Source of the DNA: Diphasiastrum complanatum
Taxonomy: Eukaryota; Streptophyta; Lycopodiopsida; Lycopodiales; Lycopodiaceae
Direction: 5' to 3'
Length of the DNA: 64,000 nt
Assembly: GCA_029204225.1 (NCBI GenBank)
Contig: CM055100.1
Location: 62,689,141 to 62,753,140, forward strand
How positions within the stretch are numbered: position 1 is the stretch's first letter; each line of letters starts with the position of its first letter. The notes under the pieces are model-generated. The model ran no database searches, was not told the origin of the DNA, and saw only the letters and a program-made list of their open reading frames with translations. Of this stretch, positions 23,301 through 34,720 are shown piece by piece. The translations under genes and the position numbers were made by a program.

Positions 23301-26300
23301 ACCCGAGCTCTCCTCCTGGAGAAGAAAGCTATAATCTAAGTCTGTGTATATGAATCTCTGGCTGAGCAAAGACTCTCCGTTTAGGGACATCTCATGCAAC
23401 AAAAGGGCTACACACCGAGGATCCTTGTAGGTGATGAGAGAATGTGAAGTAGTAGGTTGAACATTTTCAGCTGAACTTGTTTTTTAGCTGAACAGATCTG
23501 CGGAACTGAACTACGGAACATGTTATCATCTAATGAAAATATTGTAACATGATTCTAACATCTTGTTCATCTTGTCCATTGTTGCATTCGTATTGCTATG
23601 TGCTCCACAGTCAGCACTCAACAACAATATATTCATTTGTGGCTCCAACGTTAATGTCATGTTATCATAGTGACATAACAAGAAGATACTCATATATTGA
23701 CATACACATAAGAACTCGACATTTATAAATATTTGCAGCTTCAAATTATATTCTTTATAAAGAAACGGAGAATGAGTACTGTATTTATGCAACAGCATGC
23801 TATATAGTATTTAGTAAACAAAATATATGTAAGGTCCTTGTTTCCTCCCTTGATTTTAAGACTTTTGGATCCAGGGGACGCATTCCCATGCATTCTCAAG
23901 TCTTGGGAGCACGTCCCTTGTCACATCCCCGTGCACATTCCAAACCAGGAAAACTCTGGGAATGCATGGCATATCCAAAACGTCATGTTCCCATGTTCCC
24001 TGGTCACTGTGGTATCTTTACTACAGTCCAAAGCATGCCTCAGAGTCAGAGCAAATATTTTGTCAGAGTTACGACTTACAAGTATTCAAGTTCCATCATT
24101 AGCATATAGACATTTTGCGATTCCTTTTGAATAGAATTGTGTCCCCACTTTTTGGTTTCTTCTTTAGTGTAGATATTTTTTAAGATTCGTCATCAGTCAG
24201 TTGCGATCATAAGATGAGCGACCTCCACGGCCAGCACTGGGGCGATCATAAGGACCAGCTCGATGTCTATAGTTTCCCTTATACCGCAATGGACCACCAC
24301 CACCATATCAGTTACTGTCACGTTCTCCATCTCTGTCATACTCATTTGGGTATATTTTTTATATGGCTTTTTGTTGCTGCTGTGCTAGTTTGTCACTGAG
24401 CTGTGCACATATTCAGATGACTGGCCCTTTTTTTCTGCATTGCGTTCCATATTGGTTATGCACGAAATTTAATGCTATATTTGAAAACTCACCCTCTATC
24501 TCCATGTCCGTGTCCGCTAGATAATGCATATCTTGTCTGATTGCTGATAGAGAGCTTCTTACAGCCAAAAGATCTGGCAAAAACGAATGAAATTCTTGCA
24601 GCTGACGTTGATCCTAGAATCGCTACCTGATCCACGATCTTAAGCTCACGTTGATCCTAGAATCGCTATTTTGTTCCTTAATACTTCGATTTTTTTTTAA
24701 ACAAAATTTGGTGAAGTTCCGGAACGGAACGCATTCTGATCCGGAACGGGCAACTAAGGTCGATACTGAGGATAGTGTCTTTTTACGGGAGAGTTACAGG
24801 ACAAAGTATCATGAACAGGGAAATGTATAGATGGACCATGGGTCCACAGTGTTTTAATATGTCATTATGCATTTGTTGTAGTTTATGAGTGAAGTGGTGT
24901 TGTAGTTTATGAGTGAAGTGGTGTTGTAGTTTATGAGTGAAGTGGTCCTTATGGGGGCTTCAACCCCGGCTCATGACTCCATGAGCCACATTTTTTATGG
25001 TTCGTTGATTACAAGCAAGCTCGTAGATTACTTCAGTTTAGCTTCAGTTTAGCATCAAATTAGCTCAGTTAATATCAACAACTTCCTGTGGAGATTGTTG
25101 TTATTCCAATGACGGTAATGTTTCTAAAACTCTCAATAAATTTGCATTCTCTTCTCTGTTCTGTGTTCTGTATTGATGTTATGCTTTTAACTCAGTGCAA
25201 CAAATTTCAAAAGATGTGTTAAAAAATGCAGACGTCATTTCAGGTTTATGATATTATAGATGATGGAGAAGCCAATATAAAATGGTTAATGGAAGAAAGA
25301 GTCATATGACGTTCCTATGTTTGTGTACTCTTTCAGGCATTCAAATTAGGAAGATGAAACTTACCATAACCCTGAACGACATATGCACATGTAACCACTC
25401 TTAAAAATTCCTCCACATGAGGTGCCAGTGGGGCTGCACCAGACACAACAACACGAACTCTTCCTCCCAAGCCTTGTTTCACCTAAATATAGTAACAAAT
25501 CCAATCATTGAGCAAAGGCGTTGTTGCAGCCTGATGCATTTGACTCTCTATCAATAACATCTGACTGTCCTTCCTGAAAAAAGTAGAACATATAAGACTT
25601 TCTGACCTTGCTAAAAACAAGCCTGTCAAACAGTGGAGAAGCTTTGGCGTGTTTCAATCCTTTTTTCAACCAATGTAGTTTGCTGCAAGCGATAGAATGT
25701 GAATGTGAAGCTTGCTACTTATGTAGGTAGTAGTACGTTCCAGATTATACTTATCTTCATAGACAGATAGTTTATGGAACGTCAAAATGAACAATTTTGG
25801 CACACAGAAAAACTAATAAAGAAATCGTTTGAGCAGGACAGGGCACAATACTAGTTGTAGCCGAAGTCAAAAATAAGCTTTCTTAATCCCCCTGCCTGTG
25901 TTGTCTTGGACTGGATACCTGAAAATTGGGCAGGCAGTAACACACCACTCAAAACTTATTCAAAAGAGAATAACAAATATCAAGGATGGCTCAAAAAGCA
26001 AAAATTAAGTTAGAAAAGGTTTGCTTTCATGCATGCATCACATTTCACCTGAATAGATTCGTTCGAATACCCTTGGGACCCCTGCAAATAGTGTTGGCCT
26101 CAATTCACCAACATCGTCCACAAGCAACTTCACATCCTGGTTAAGCACATGAAAGCTTAAAAGAGCAATGATGGCCAGCAACTGCACACTCTGCTACAAG
26201 ATTATTGATTATTCTCAAAATTAAAGGATACTTCATGGCTAAAATGAGAGCCTTCAGTTCCATAGTAAATACTATAAAAGGAAAAATTGACACTTACACC

Positions 26301-29300
26301 CTGCCAGAATCCGATGGAAGCACCCTTGTAGATACAAAATTCCTCAACAACACGGTCAAATATGTGTGCAAGAGGAAGAAATGACAAATAAGTGTCCTTT
26401 TCATCTGCCTGCATATTCAATAAACAGGAAAAGTAAGAGATTTCTGTCGATTCAGTAAAACAAAACAAAACAAGCTTGAACTTAAGACCACAATCATTCT
26501 TTTTCCTTTAATGTTGACTTTTCTCCAAACTCCATTGACCAACCTCAACACATAGTATTGCCTTTGCAAGGCAAGGCCAAAACTTACTCTTAAGTCCTTA
26601 TAAGTTTTAATACTACCAGGCTTTTTAGACATATTTTCCTCCTTCATTTCTTACAAATTGGACTTTGAGTGCGTTTCAGACTATGTACTGGACTTCAGAT
26701 GGGCTTTAGAGTGAAAATTTCATGCAGACAGTTCAAGTTTCACCACAATAAAGCACAGCAATATTATCAACTACTTACAAGCATCAACAAATCAAATGCC
26801 AGCGTCCCAGCACTTTATGGAAAAAGTGCTTTAAGTTAGTATAGTTGGAAGGCTAAAACCATATATATTTTAAAGTATTAGAAGTTTGATATTCTGCAGC
26901 AAATAATAAAAGAAAATGAACCAGGCCACAGAACTCCATGACTTAAGACTGGTGAAGTGCATTAATGACATGTAGTTCTTACCGTCTGATTGAAACATGC
27001 AAGGAAATGATCAACTCCAGCTATAGAATTGACAATGCTGTCATTTGTCAAAAGAACCCCTTTTGGCTCTCCTGTTGTTCCACTAGTGTACATAATTGTG
27101 CAAATATCATCTTGCCTTGGTGGTGTAGGATCCACAGCGTGGTCTTGACCCTGAAAATTTTGATTAAGAATGTGAATAGGTATCTTTATTCAAGGAAAAC
27201 AACAAAATTTATAGAGCATCCTCGAGATCAAGAAAGTTTACACAAAAACCTTTCTCTAAGAAACAGAACAATCATAGAAATTGTTCTTAAAAGCTAGAAA
27301 GTACGCACTAACTCCAAAAATTGATGCCATGTATAGATCGCAACCCCTGCACCCTCAGCTTGAGACCTTTGCTCATTGCTTACAGCACCAAAACTTACAA
27401 GTCCTGCAAAGCAAAAACATAAAAATTTCTGCAATTTGGAAGCACCATTCTCAACGTAAAGAGTGAGGTACACATTTTTTCCATTAATTTATTAGAGAAT
27501 GTGAAAAGTAGGAAATAGACTATATCCATCCAACTTAGATGCACTCACTTTTCAGAACTTGTGCACACTTTGGTAATGTCTGTAACATCTGTAACAGGAA
27601 ACTTCAGTAAGAAGGAAAGATGATGAAAGCTTAAACCAAACCAAACCAAACCAAATCAGTAACCTAGTTATTGTAAACTAAATACGGGGGTCTGATCAAC
27701 CACAAATAATGGATGCTCCAAAAAATCTGATCATTGTTGTCTATATTATCATGAAAAATTGCTGACATACCAGAGGAAGCTTGGCTTCTTGAACAAAAGC
27801 AATGGAAACCTCAGCATGTTCAATGATGAATTCCACTGCGCCCACCCCTGAAGATAAATGCACCAAAGTTTAGTGCAAGCAGTGTAAACCCCACACCCCA
27901 AAATAATCGTACATAGTTGAAGGCCAAGAGAAGCCGTTTCGCAGTAAAAAAAACTAAGGATCCCAATATCAACTGCTATCAATGTTTCAATCCTAAGATG
28001 TTACTGCAGCTTAATTAAAAGCAAAAAGCAATTAACCACAGCGACAAGTGCTCAGTGACCAAAAAACTAATATAAAAAGGCAAGCGGAAACAACATGCCA
28101 AAGACTCTTAAGGAAATTTAGAATCATACCGAGAGTGTCATAGAGCGGGACGCAGTAGATACTGTGCCCATTGCATGCCTGCACAAGCATTTCAGAGCTT
28201 GAAATCACCAAATAAATAATATTTTTGCAATAGATGCCACTGACTTAGAATGTCTGGTCCGTTTAAGTATGTCTGGTCCTTTTAAGTAAAAGAGCAAGAA
28301 TCCTATTATAAGGCCACGGCATAACCCATAATCTACTCTAGTCTCTTGAAGTGTTCTATTGAAAAAAGAATGTGCTTCAGAATGCAGCACCATTTCAAAA
28401 GGTGGGAAATGAAGTCCACTAAATCGCAAACTTGCTCCATACCTCCAGTGAAATTATCCATTCTGGACAGTTTGCGCCATAAACTCCACACCGATCTCCC
28501 TTGAAGTGAACAAAATGAAAGAAATCAATTTCTTATTAGGCAGAAAGGTATGTCAAACTGCACAGTATCAATCTAATAAATATCATCAACAACAACAAAC
28601 ATAAAACGTTCCTCAATTCTGGGATAATTTTTTTGTGAAACGATTCAATGACTCGCTGATTCTCAACAGCATAAATTCTATGCAGGCCAATTGGGCCACA
28701 GCTCTGGGAATTCGTTGGTGTGAGAGTAGGCAAAGATCCTAGTGTGTTAAGACGCTCAAAGTGGGACAGAAAGCTTAGAGTTTGTTAGTAGCCTTGCTTG
28801 ATTGTCTGGTTCGATGTTTATTTGGTGAGTCTTATTATATGTACTCTGCCTGGTTACATGGCTGTTTCTGAAACTTAAGATATAAAGCTTCAAGAAGAAA
28901 CAGTTACTTTGATGCAAACCAGTAAAGGAAGACCATCAAAAGCTAGTGGGGACAATACCTAAGTGTGCTTTCACACACAGGCCTAAGGCATGTCTATTCG
29001 TCAAAAAAACTCAAAGCTCATTGGAGAGAAAAGATAGGAAGGCCATTACCCCATTTCACATAAGAAAGCAAAAAATGCTGACTTGGAGTAAGTGAAGATG
29101 CCGGGCACTACCCCTCTGGTATCTCCACTATTGTAGGGCCGCTACTTTCTAGGAGACCTTGAGATCTGAATTTTTAGGTGGAGAACATCATGTTGGTTGT
29201 TATTGGATAGAGGAGAGAGAACAAAGGCCCACCAAGCGTATGTTTTGAATGGGCGGGCCGTAGGTATCTATATTTTGGGTGAAAGGTGTGAATCTGAAGC

Positions 29301-32300
29301 AATTTTCATAACTTAAGATTTTATAAGTTGAAAAGGGCTAGGAAGGTTTTATAAGCCAAGAGACCCACTATGCACATTTGTGTGTGAAATGGGGATGAAG
29401 AAAGACGAAAAAGAGGGAAGAAATGAGGGGGTATGTGTAACTATGATCGTCACTCTTGCACCCCCTTGTGTGTGAAAACAGCCTAAGACGAGCCAAAATG
29501 CTAATATATTGGTTCATCTCTAGAGCATTTGGTTAGTGCTTTTGGGAATGAATATACGAGATTGATGTTGAAACTCGCTGTGAAAAGTGCCACTTTCCAA
29601 CCACTCAAGAGGTCTCTTTCAGTGCCAGCCACCAAGAATGTACCTATTCCAAAACTCCTAGCTAGTTTCACAAGGTGCTAGAAATCTCTAGCACTAAGGC
29701 GAAGCTTTAGTCCAAAGTTCAACTGGTCGCAAAAGAAGAGAGAACATTTACGCACACCTCTTTGTGCTCAATCCAAAGATGGGTTTATCTATAAAGGGAA
29801 AAACCAAGGAAAACCTAGTATACCATGGAAGGTTCAGCATGTTACACACAAGAAATATCAAGGAAACAATGGCAAGTGCGATCTTGGAAAGAGGACAAGT
29901 CAACTTTAAAGGTTATGTCAAGAAACTTAGATACTTAGTCGAAGATCTACTGCTGAATTTTCCCACCAAAGCGACCACTTCTCAACCTACTTATAGCCAA
30001 GTTGCTAGCTATGTGAATCGACTTTAACAACCTTGGCTTCTCGATGAAAAGACAATTGACAAGGTGGCTATTCAAATAACTAGTTTCAAGTGAGGAGTGC
30101 TATCAAAGCTCAAGGGTTGTAGCCTTCAATTCATGATGAACACTTGATTGGGTTGAATAATAACAGGCAGTGGGCTAAAGGCTTGCCTATGGATGGAAGG
30201 AGATTCATTCTACACACTGGATGGCTTGGGGAGAGGAGCTTGGAGCTCTTGGCTTCTAACATGAAGTAGTAGGAATTTTGGAACAATGCACATGAGACTA
30301 CCAAACCCCAATTTTGTAATCAGGAGAGGCAATTCTTGTAGACAGGAGGGGCAATTGGTCTATATAAACAATGCTTGTGGGAGGAAAGGACTCATTTCAC
30401 CTTCTGAAGAGAGGGGGGGTTGGGCTTGCATCCTTTGGCCCCTTAGTGTTGCATCTTTGTATGTGCATGTTCATTATTTCTAATCTTTAGAGAGACTAAT
30501 TAAAATATCAAGATCATGGCTATCTTTCAAAATCAAGGAGGTTGGTTTGTGATCCAAGCTCGTGAACACCACTTCCTATTCGCATCTATTTAAGGTCCAC
30601 TTTTGCAAAACTGATGTCTTTAACGATCTTCAGATTGGCAGAACCTGAGGACTACTTAACTGCATCTGGGAGCCCCTTAAAACCCGAAAATTTTACCAAA
30701 AAAGGTTAATTTATCATTTTATTTATATGGATTTTCCATTATATAAACTCACTAAGAAAAGATAAAAATTCGATAGATTGCAAAGGAAGAAAAAGGCTTT
30801 TTTGCATTGAAAAAAGCTTCTGACATTTTCTAGCCCTTTTTGGTTCAGGTAGATGCAAGGAAAACATATATTGAACGTTTCTTAATTAAGAACGCCATAC
30901 AAAATCTTTGCAAAGCAGAAAATTCGAGACTAGAAGGACCCAACTTGGGATTTGACATGTATGAAAAGGAACTTACATCCATAATTGCAAAGCATTACCT
31001 TAGAGGTAGCAACTTTTCAAACAAGATGGATCACTAGAGCTTAAAGTACTTCCACCTAGCAATTTATGAAGAGAAGGCTGAAGCACATGAAGTGTGTGAA
31101 GTTTGTGCAAACTTTTCACTTGCAGCTTTCACACCATCCACAAGAAGATGATATTGTTGCACCCAGACTAATATCATTTTTTTGACTTATCATGAAGATC
31201 TTACGAAAATGAGATAAAATAAGTTTTGCGGATAGCGACAAAAAAGCTTTGCATCACTAAGGATTTAAGAACCAAGACATTAAAGGAGTCATAAATATTC
31301 TGTTGAGCAAGCACCAAAAAGGATGTTCATGATATACAGCTGCTTGACTCACCTGTCAAAGGGTTTAAGTATGACTGAAGTAAGACTTTCAGGTTATCAA
31401 AGTTATTACCCAATCCAGATGAAACCAGGGAGAACTCACTATGGATTTTATCACGGGTGTGCCTTTGTAAGGACTGTTTTAACAAGCATATTCATTTTAT
31501 TCCTTGCGGACAGAACTTGAAAGCCAAAGATAAAACTCACCTCTTCTTGAACTACATTTTTTTCTAAAATTGGATGCTAAGAAACGAGTGCCAAAACCCA
31601 GAACCCTGATTTTTCGGACCATTTTTCAGGTCTTCACTCTACTCAATTTGATTCCCAAAAGTTCTTCAAGGCTTATAATCTTGATTCAAATATACAAACT
31701 TTTGTCATTATCTCACGATTTTTGGAGGTCATTACCAATTATGAGACAGTGTGTGTTTCTCTTCGCTTCACGTACCAGCCCCTTTGATGATTACTATTCT
31801 GAAGTAGTTTATAAAGATGGGATGTTGGCAAAGCATTTAACATATTCCCAAGGTATCTTCTAGTTCAATCGCAAAGACAAGACTATAATACAACCTCAAA
31901 TGTTTTCTAGCAGTACAGCAAAGAATGTGAAAACCATCAGTCTTTCTGATCAGTCACACATTCATTTACATTCAGATGCAACACAGCAAAAGTACAAGTC
32001 CAGATGCATATGATACGAAGAGGCAGGCAACAAGCATAATTCCAATACAAAATTCTCACCGGTTCCACACCAACAGTACGCATAGCTGAGCCAATTTTGA
32101 GCACTTGATCATACACCTCCTGGTATGTTTGCCAAACATATTTTCCTGCCTGTAGTCATGGAGTTAGCCATGCAGCGAGCAATCTGTAAAGGAGATCTGA
32201 TTTTATGATTTGTGCAAGGACAATGAGTACAAAGATGTAGCACTGATAGATCCAAAAAAGATGACATATAAGTTTGTAACGTAAATGGAGCACAGATCTA

Positions 32301-33774
32301 CTAACAAAGAGATTAAAGTGTGATTCACGACAGTGAGATGCTGGATTCCCATCAGAAATCACTAGCAATAATTTTGGCTCTTGCAGATTCAGTATACCAG
32401 CTATGTGCTGTTCTCAAAAGAATGGCAATATATATGTGGCCATTTACTGCTTGTTTTTTAGCAGATAACAAGACATCTCATAAGAATAGAATTCTGTTCT
32501 GCAGGAGTCAGGCATGAAATTTCATTATTGAGAGACTTCGAGATAAAGCTGATGATAGAAAAAATCAAAAGAGTCATATCGCAATTCATGAAGAGGCCTC
32601 TCTACAACTTTAATCTGCTGGATAAGGTTTATTCTGAAGAATCTAAACAGCTCTGTTTCACCTGTGACCTGAGATTTAAATACTTCATAAAAAAATGATT
32701 GAAACTTGCAAATTCCCAAAATTTATCCAGAATTTTGTGTCTAAGATTATTGTTGCGAAGGGGCACTGCAAAGTTCAACACCCCGTTTAACCAATTTCCC
32801 AAATTCAGAAAGTCATCACCAGCATATAGTTCTATTAAGTTAGCACATTAAGGTCAAAAGCTGTAAAAATACCAGAGAGAGCTTAGACGAATCAAAGAAT
32901 TTTCATTTTCTCATAATGCACTGTCTACATCTGATTGAAACGTGTCAAGCCTGAGAAGTCCAGCATAAATGTCATGTTCAAAGATGACTTACTTTTCCAT
33001 TTAGAATCTCACGGCGCCCCAACATGGTGTTTTTGGGGTACTTTTTTGCTGATTGGCTGCAAAAAAAAAGAGAATCAGAAAAGAAAGCACAATAAAATAT
33101 CACACAAATCAGATAATCTACACATTCTACTTTGCAAAGGACTAGATCCAATGCCATGTACATAAAAAAAAACGAGCGGAGCTTGCCCATCTATGGTTTG
33201 AATTTAATATAACTAGGCCTTGGGAAGTGTTTTGTTGGGGCGGCGGAGGGGCGGCAGTTAAACATTGTGTTACGGTTTGCATGAACAGAAATTCTATAGC
33301 TGGAGACTCAAGTGGCCCTTTGAGGGAACCCTTCCTGTGTGCATACAATCTTTTAACAAAGCATTGCTTAGTTCTGCGACTGATTTGAGGCACTTCACTC
33401 TATAGCTTGGCATTGTTGCTGACTACAGAGTCAAAAATACAATTTGGTAAGAAGTTCATGTGGCAAAAGGCAAGCTTTTGTCATGCTCTGTTTTCAGCTA
33501 TATCTAAACGCACCTGAAGATAGTGGAGAAGTGAATGTGATACAAAACCAACAATGGTGGAAAATCATGACAGAATGTGAACCAGATCAAAGTTGGGGAA
33601 GAAAAGGATTTGAAACCACCTGAAGATATCCCAGCATGTCTGGATTCCCTCAGGGCACTTGGAAAAGCCATCTTTTGCAAATATGCTGCGGTAAACGGGA
33701 CCCAACGACTGTTGGCCATCTTTCCCTTCTACGCCTTCCTCCACTTTCCACAAATAATTCTTTATCTCATCCAT
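17158..33774 (-). CDS. LACS: Long-chain acyl-CoA synthetase (LACS1-5 clade), complete, 19 exons
   Basis: Activates long-chain fatty acids: acid, ATP and CoA give acyl-CoA, AMP and pyrophosphate, for membrane, cutin or wax lipid synthesis, probably at the ER. Exons, 5' to 3' (plus coordinates): 33620-33774, 32993-33056, 32060-32149, 28443-28499, 28130-28178, 27771-27847, 27549-27588, 27309-27403, 26983-27150, 26298-26408, 26049-26136, 25852-25918, 25607-25682, 25365-25482, 20110-20355, 19811-19950, 18536-18718, 17721-17840, 17158-17199. They total 1986 bp, 661 aa, open throughout, with GT-AG borders. Motifs: [11 protein letters not shown] (about residue 230), [29 protein letters not shown] (about 419), [24 protein letters not shown] (about 516), [15 protein letters not shown]. 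The C-terminus is KKK with no PTS1, unlike peroxisomal LACS6/7. The start at 33774 fits family length; an in-frame ATG lies 18 bp upstream. Arabidopsis LACS4 is a close match in length (666 aa) and motifs. Confidence 0.93.
22615..23140. repeat. Two-level repeat in LACS intron 14 (about 54-bp units, duplicated)
   Basis: Units with TGGAACGGTTCAATA, AGCCACC, AAAGAAAAACTTTTTTGC and CCTGCCCTGATGCA start at 22678, 22733 and 22788, and again at 22984, 23034 and 23088, with a partial further copy to about 23140. The preceding sequence (GTGTCACACAACAGCATC, ATCTTGCTATAG) is also duplicated (about 22625 and 22930). So a segment of about 305 bp holding three units was itself duplicated. Confidence 0.85.
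24190..24420 (-). pseudogene. Arg/Gly-rich C-terminal relic, antisense to nothing coding
   Basis: On the minus strand one frame reads [13 protein letters not shown], then [32 protein letters not shown] and [16 protein letters not shown], with stops between some blocks. RGG and YDR runs are typical of RNA-binding protein tails. I cannot name the parent. It may be a decayed retrocopy inserted in the intron; low-complexity coincidence is the alternative. Confidence 0.3.
24878..24949. repeat. 24-bp tandem repeat, three copies
   Basis: GTAGTTTATGAGTGAAGTGG followed by TGTT starts at 24878, 24902 and 24926; the third copy ends differently. No spacer separates copies. Confidence 0.95.
25365..26408 (-). 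CDS. LACS: LACS exons 10-14 (second half of AMP-binding domain)
   Basis: Five closely spaced exons encode [82 protein letters not shown] and [16 protein letters not shown], ending in QGYG before a 5-kb intron. Exon 12 (25852-25918) ends TA before GTATTG, and the codon is completed by the first C of exon 13, giving Tyr. Confidence 0.92.
26983..28499 (-). CDS. LACS: LACS exons 4-9 (first half of AMP-binding domain)
   Basis: Six short exons encode [64 protein letters not shown] and then the nucleotide-binding loop [19 protein letters not shown] in exon 9 (26983-27150). That loop contacts ATP phosphates in ANL-family enzymes. Exon 7 is only 40 bp (27549-27588); automatic gene callers may miss it, which would shift the frame. 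Confidence 0.92.
28500..32059 (-). other. LACS intron 3, about 3.56 kb
   Basis: It separates exon 3 (ending VGVEP) from exon 4 (GDRCGVY). Nothing in it was recognised as a transposon or gene; a small plus-strand frame at 29764-30027 has no familiar motif. Confidence 0.75.
32060..33774 (-). CDS. LACS: LACS exons 1-3 (N-terminal region)
   Basis: Exon 1 (33620-33774) begins ATGGATGAG and encodes the family start: [30 protein letters not shown]. Exon 2 (33056 down to 32993) must use the acceptor GCAG at 33057, not the nearer CAG at 33047; only the former keeps frame and gives [18 protein letters not shown]. Exon 3 (32149 to 32060) gives [20 protein letters not shown] and ends before GTGAGA. This part caps the adenylating domain and contributes to the fatty-acid pocket. 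Confidence 0.9.
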
Positions 33775-34720
33775 ACCTGACTCACAACCCACAAAGCCTG
33801 CTCACACTCTCCAACAGGTGAACACAGTCCACCAACTGCTCGTGCCCCTTAAGTCTCTCCTCTGCAACCCATGCACAAAATCAGCGATCGTAGCTACAGC
33901 AGCAGCAGCTAGACCTCGCTTCCACGTTTGATAAAAATTCTAGGCTTCAGTTCTCCTTCATGCTTATCACAATAAATATTCTTTCCTTCTTTCGTATTAA
34001 GCTGTCTAGAATTATGTACAAAGCATACTCACCAAAAAAAAAATTCCTTTTCTTTTGTTTTACATTGACTACAAGAACGTTCAAAGCAAACTCACAACAA
34101 ATATTGATCAGCCGTGAGGAAGAGAAGGGATTGTTTTTCTTTCTTTTGTGTTTTACATACTAGAAATACGTCCAAAGCATACTCAAAGCAAATACTGATC
34201 AATCATGAATCGGGAGGAAGGTTCATGTCTTATATCTGGCAATTCAGACACCATGCACAAAGATGAAAGAGAAATTGGCTTATTTTCTCTCAGTACTTTT
34301 TGTTTGTGGAATAAATATAGATGAAGACTGACTATCCATAGCCAGCTTTACTGTCCTTTCAATGCAATTCAGATTCTATGCAAAAGCTGCTTTCTTACAA
34401 GCTTCCTGTTTGTGGAAATAACCAACCCACCAGCTTTCCTTACAGTCCTTCAATGCAATTCAAACTCTATGCACAAGCTGATCTACTTACTTTCTTCCCA
34501 AGCTCTATGTTCGTCTATTATGTACAGATGCTGATTTTCCAGGCTACCAGCCTTCCTTACAGTCCTTCACTGCAATTCACACGCTATGCAAAAGCTGAAA
34601 CAGAAATTTGCTTACCTGGTTTCCGAGGATTTATTCTATCTGGAGTAAGTGTAGACGATTGATTATACACAACCAGCTATGCTTATTGTCCTTCAATGCA
34701 TGCATGCAGAACTCAACCTC
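33775..34720 (-). promoter_or_regulatory. LACS 5' flank with diverged short repeats
   Basis: On the LACS strand this is the 5' UTR and promoter side. No TATA box or start site can be fixed. Two groups of diverged direct repeats lie here: CAAAGCA.ACTCA..ACAAATA with TGATCA at 34085 and 34176, and TTACAGTCCTTCAATGCAAT with CTATGCAAAAGCTG at 34343, 34431, 34548 and 34672. Whether any is a regulatory site is unknown. Confidence 0.4.

Larger units (their letters stand above)
20356..25364 (-). other. LACS intron 14, about 5.0 kb, with internal repeats
   Basis: This is the largest LACS intron, splitting QGYG from LTE. It contains a duplicated array of about 54-bp units (22615-23140), a 24-bp triple repeat (24878-24949), a 23-bp word duplicated near 24603 and 24648, and an antisense arginine/glycine-rich relic (24190-24420). 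No reverse transcriptase, transposase or LTR was recognised, so what enlarged it is not established. Confidence 0.8.

Noticed and set aside
24878-24949. Three exact 24-bp repeats, CRISPR-like at first sight
   Set aside because: No spacers, only three copies, and a plant nuclear intron.
17158-33774. LACS as a pseudogene because many small frames interrupt it
   Set aside because: All interruptions are introns; the joined exons total 1986 bp, open, with intact catalytic motifs.
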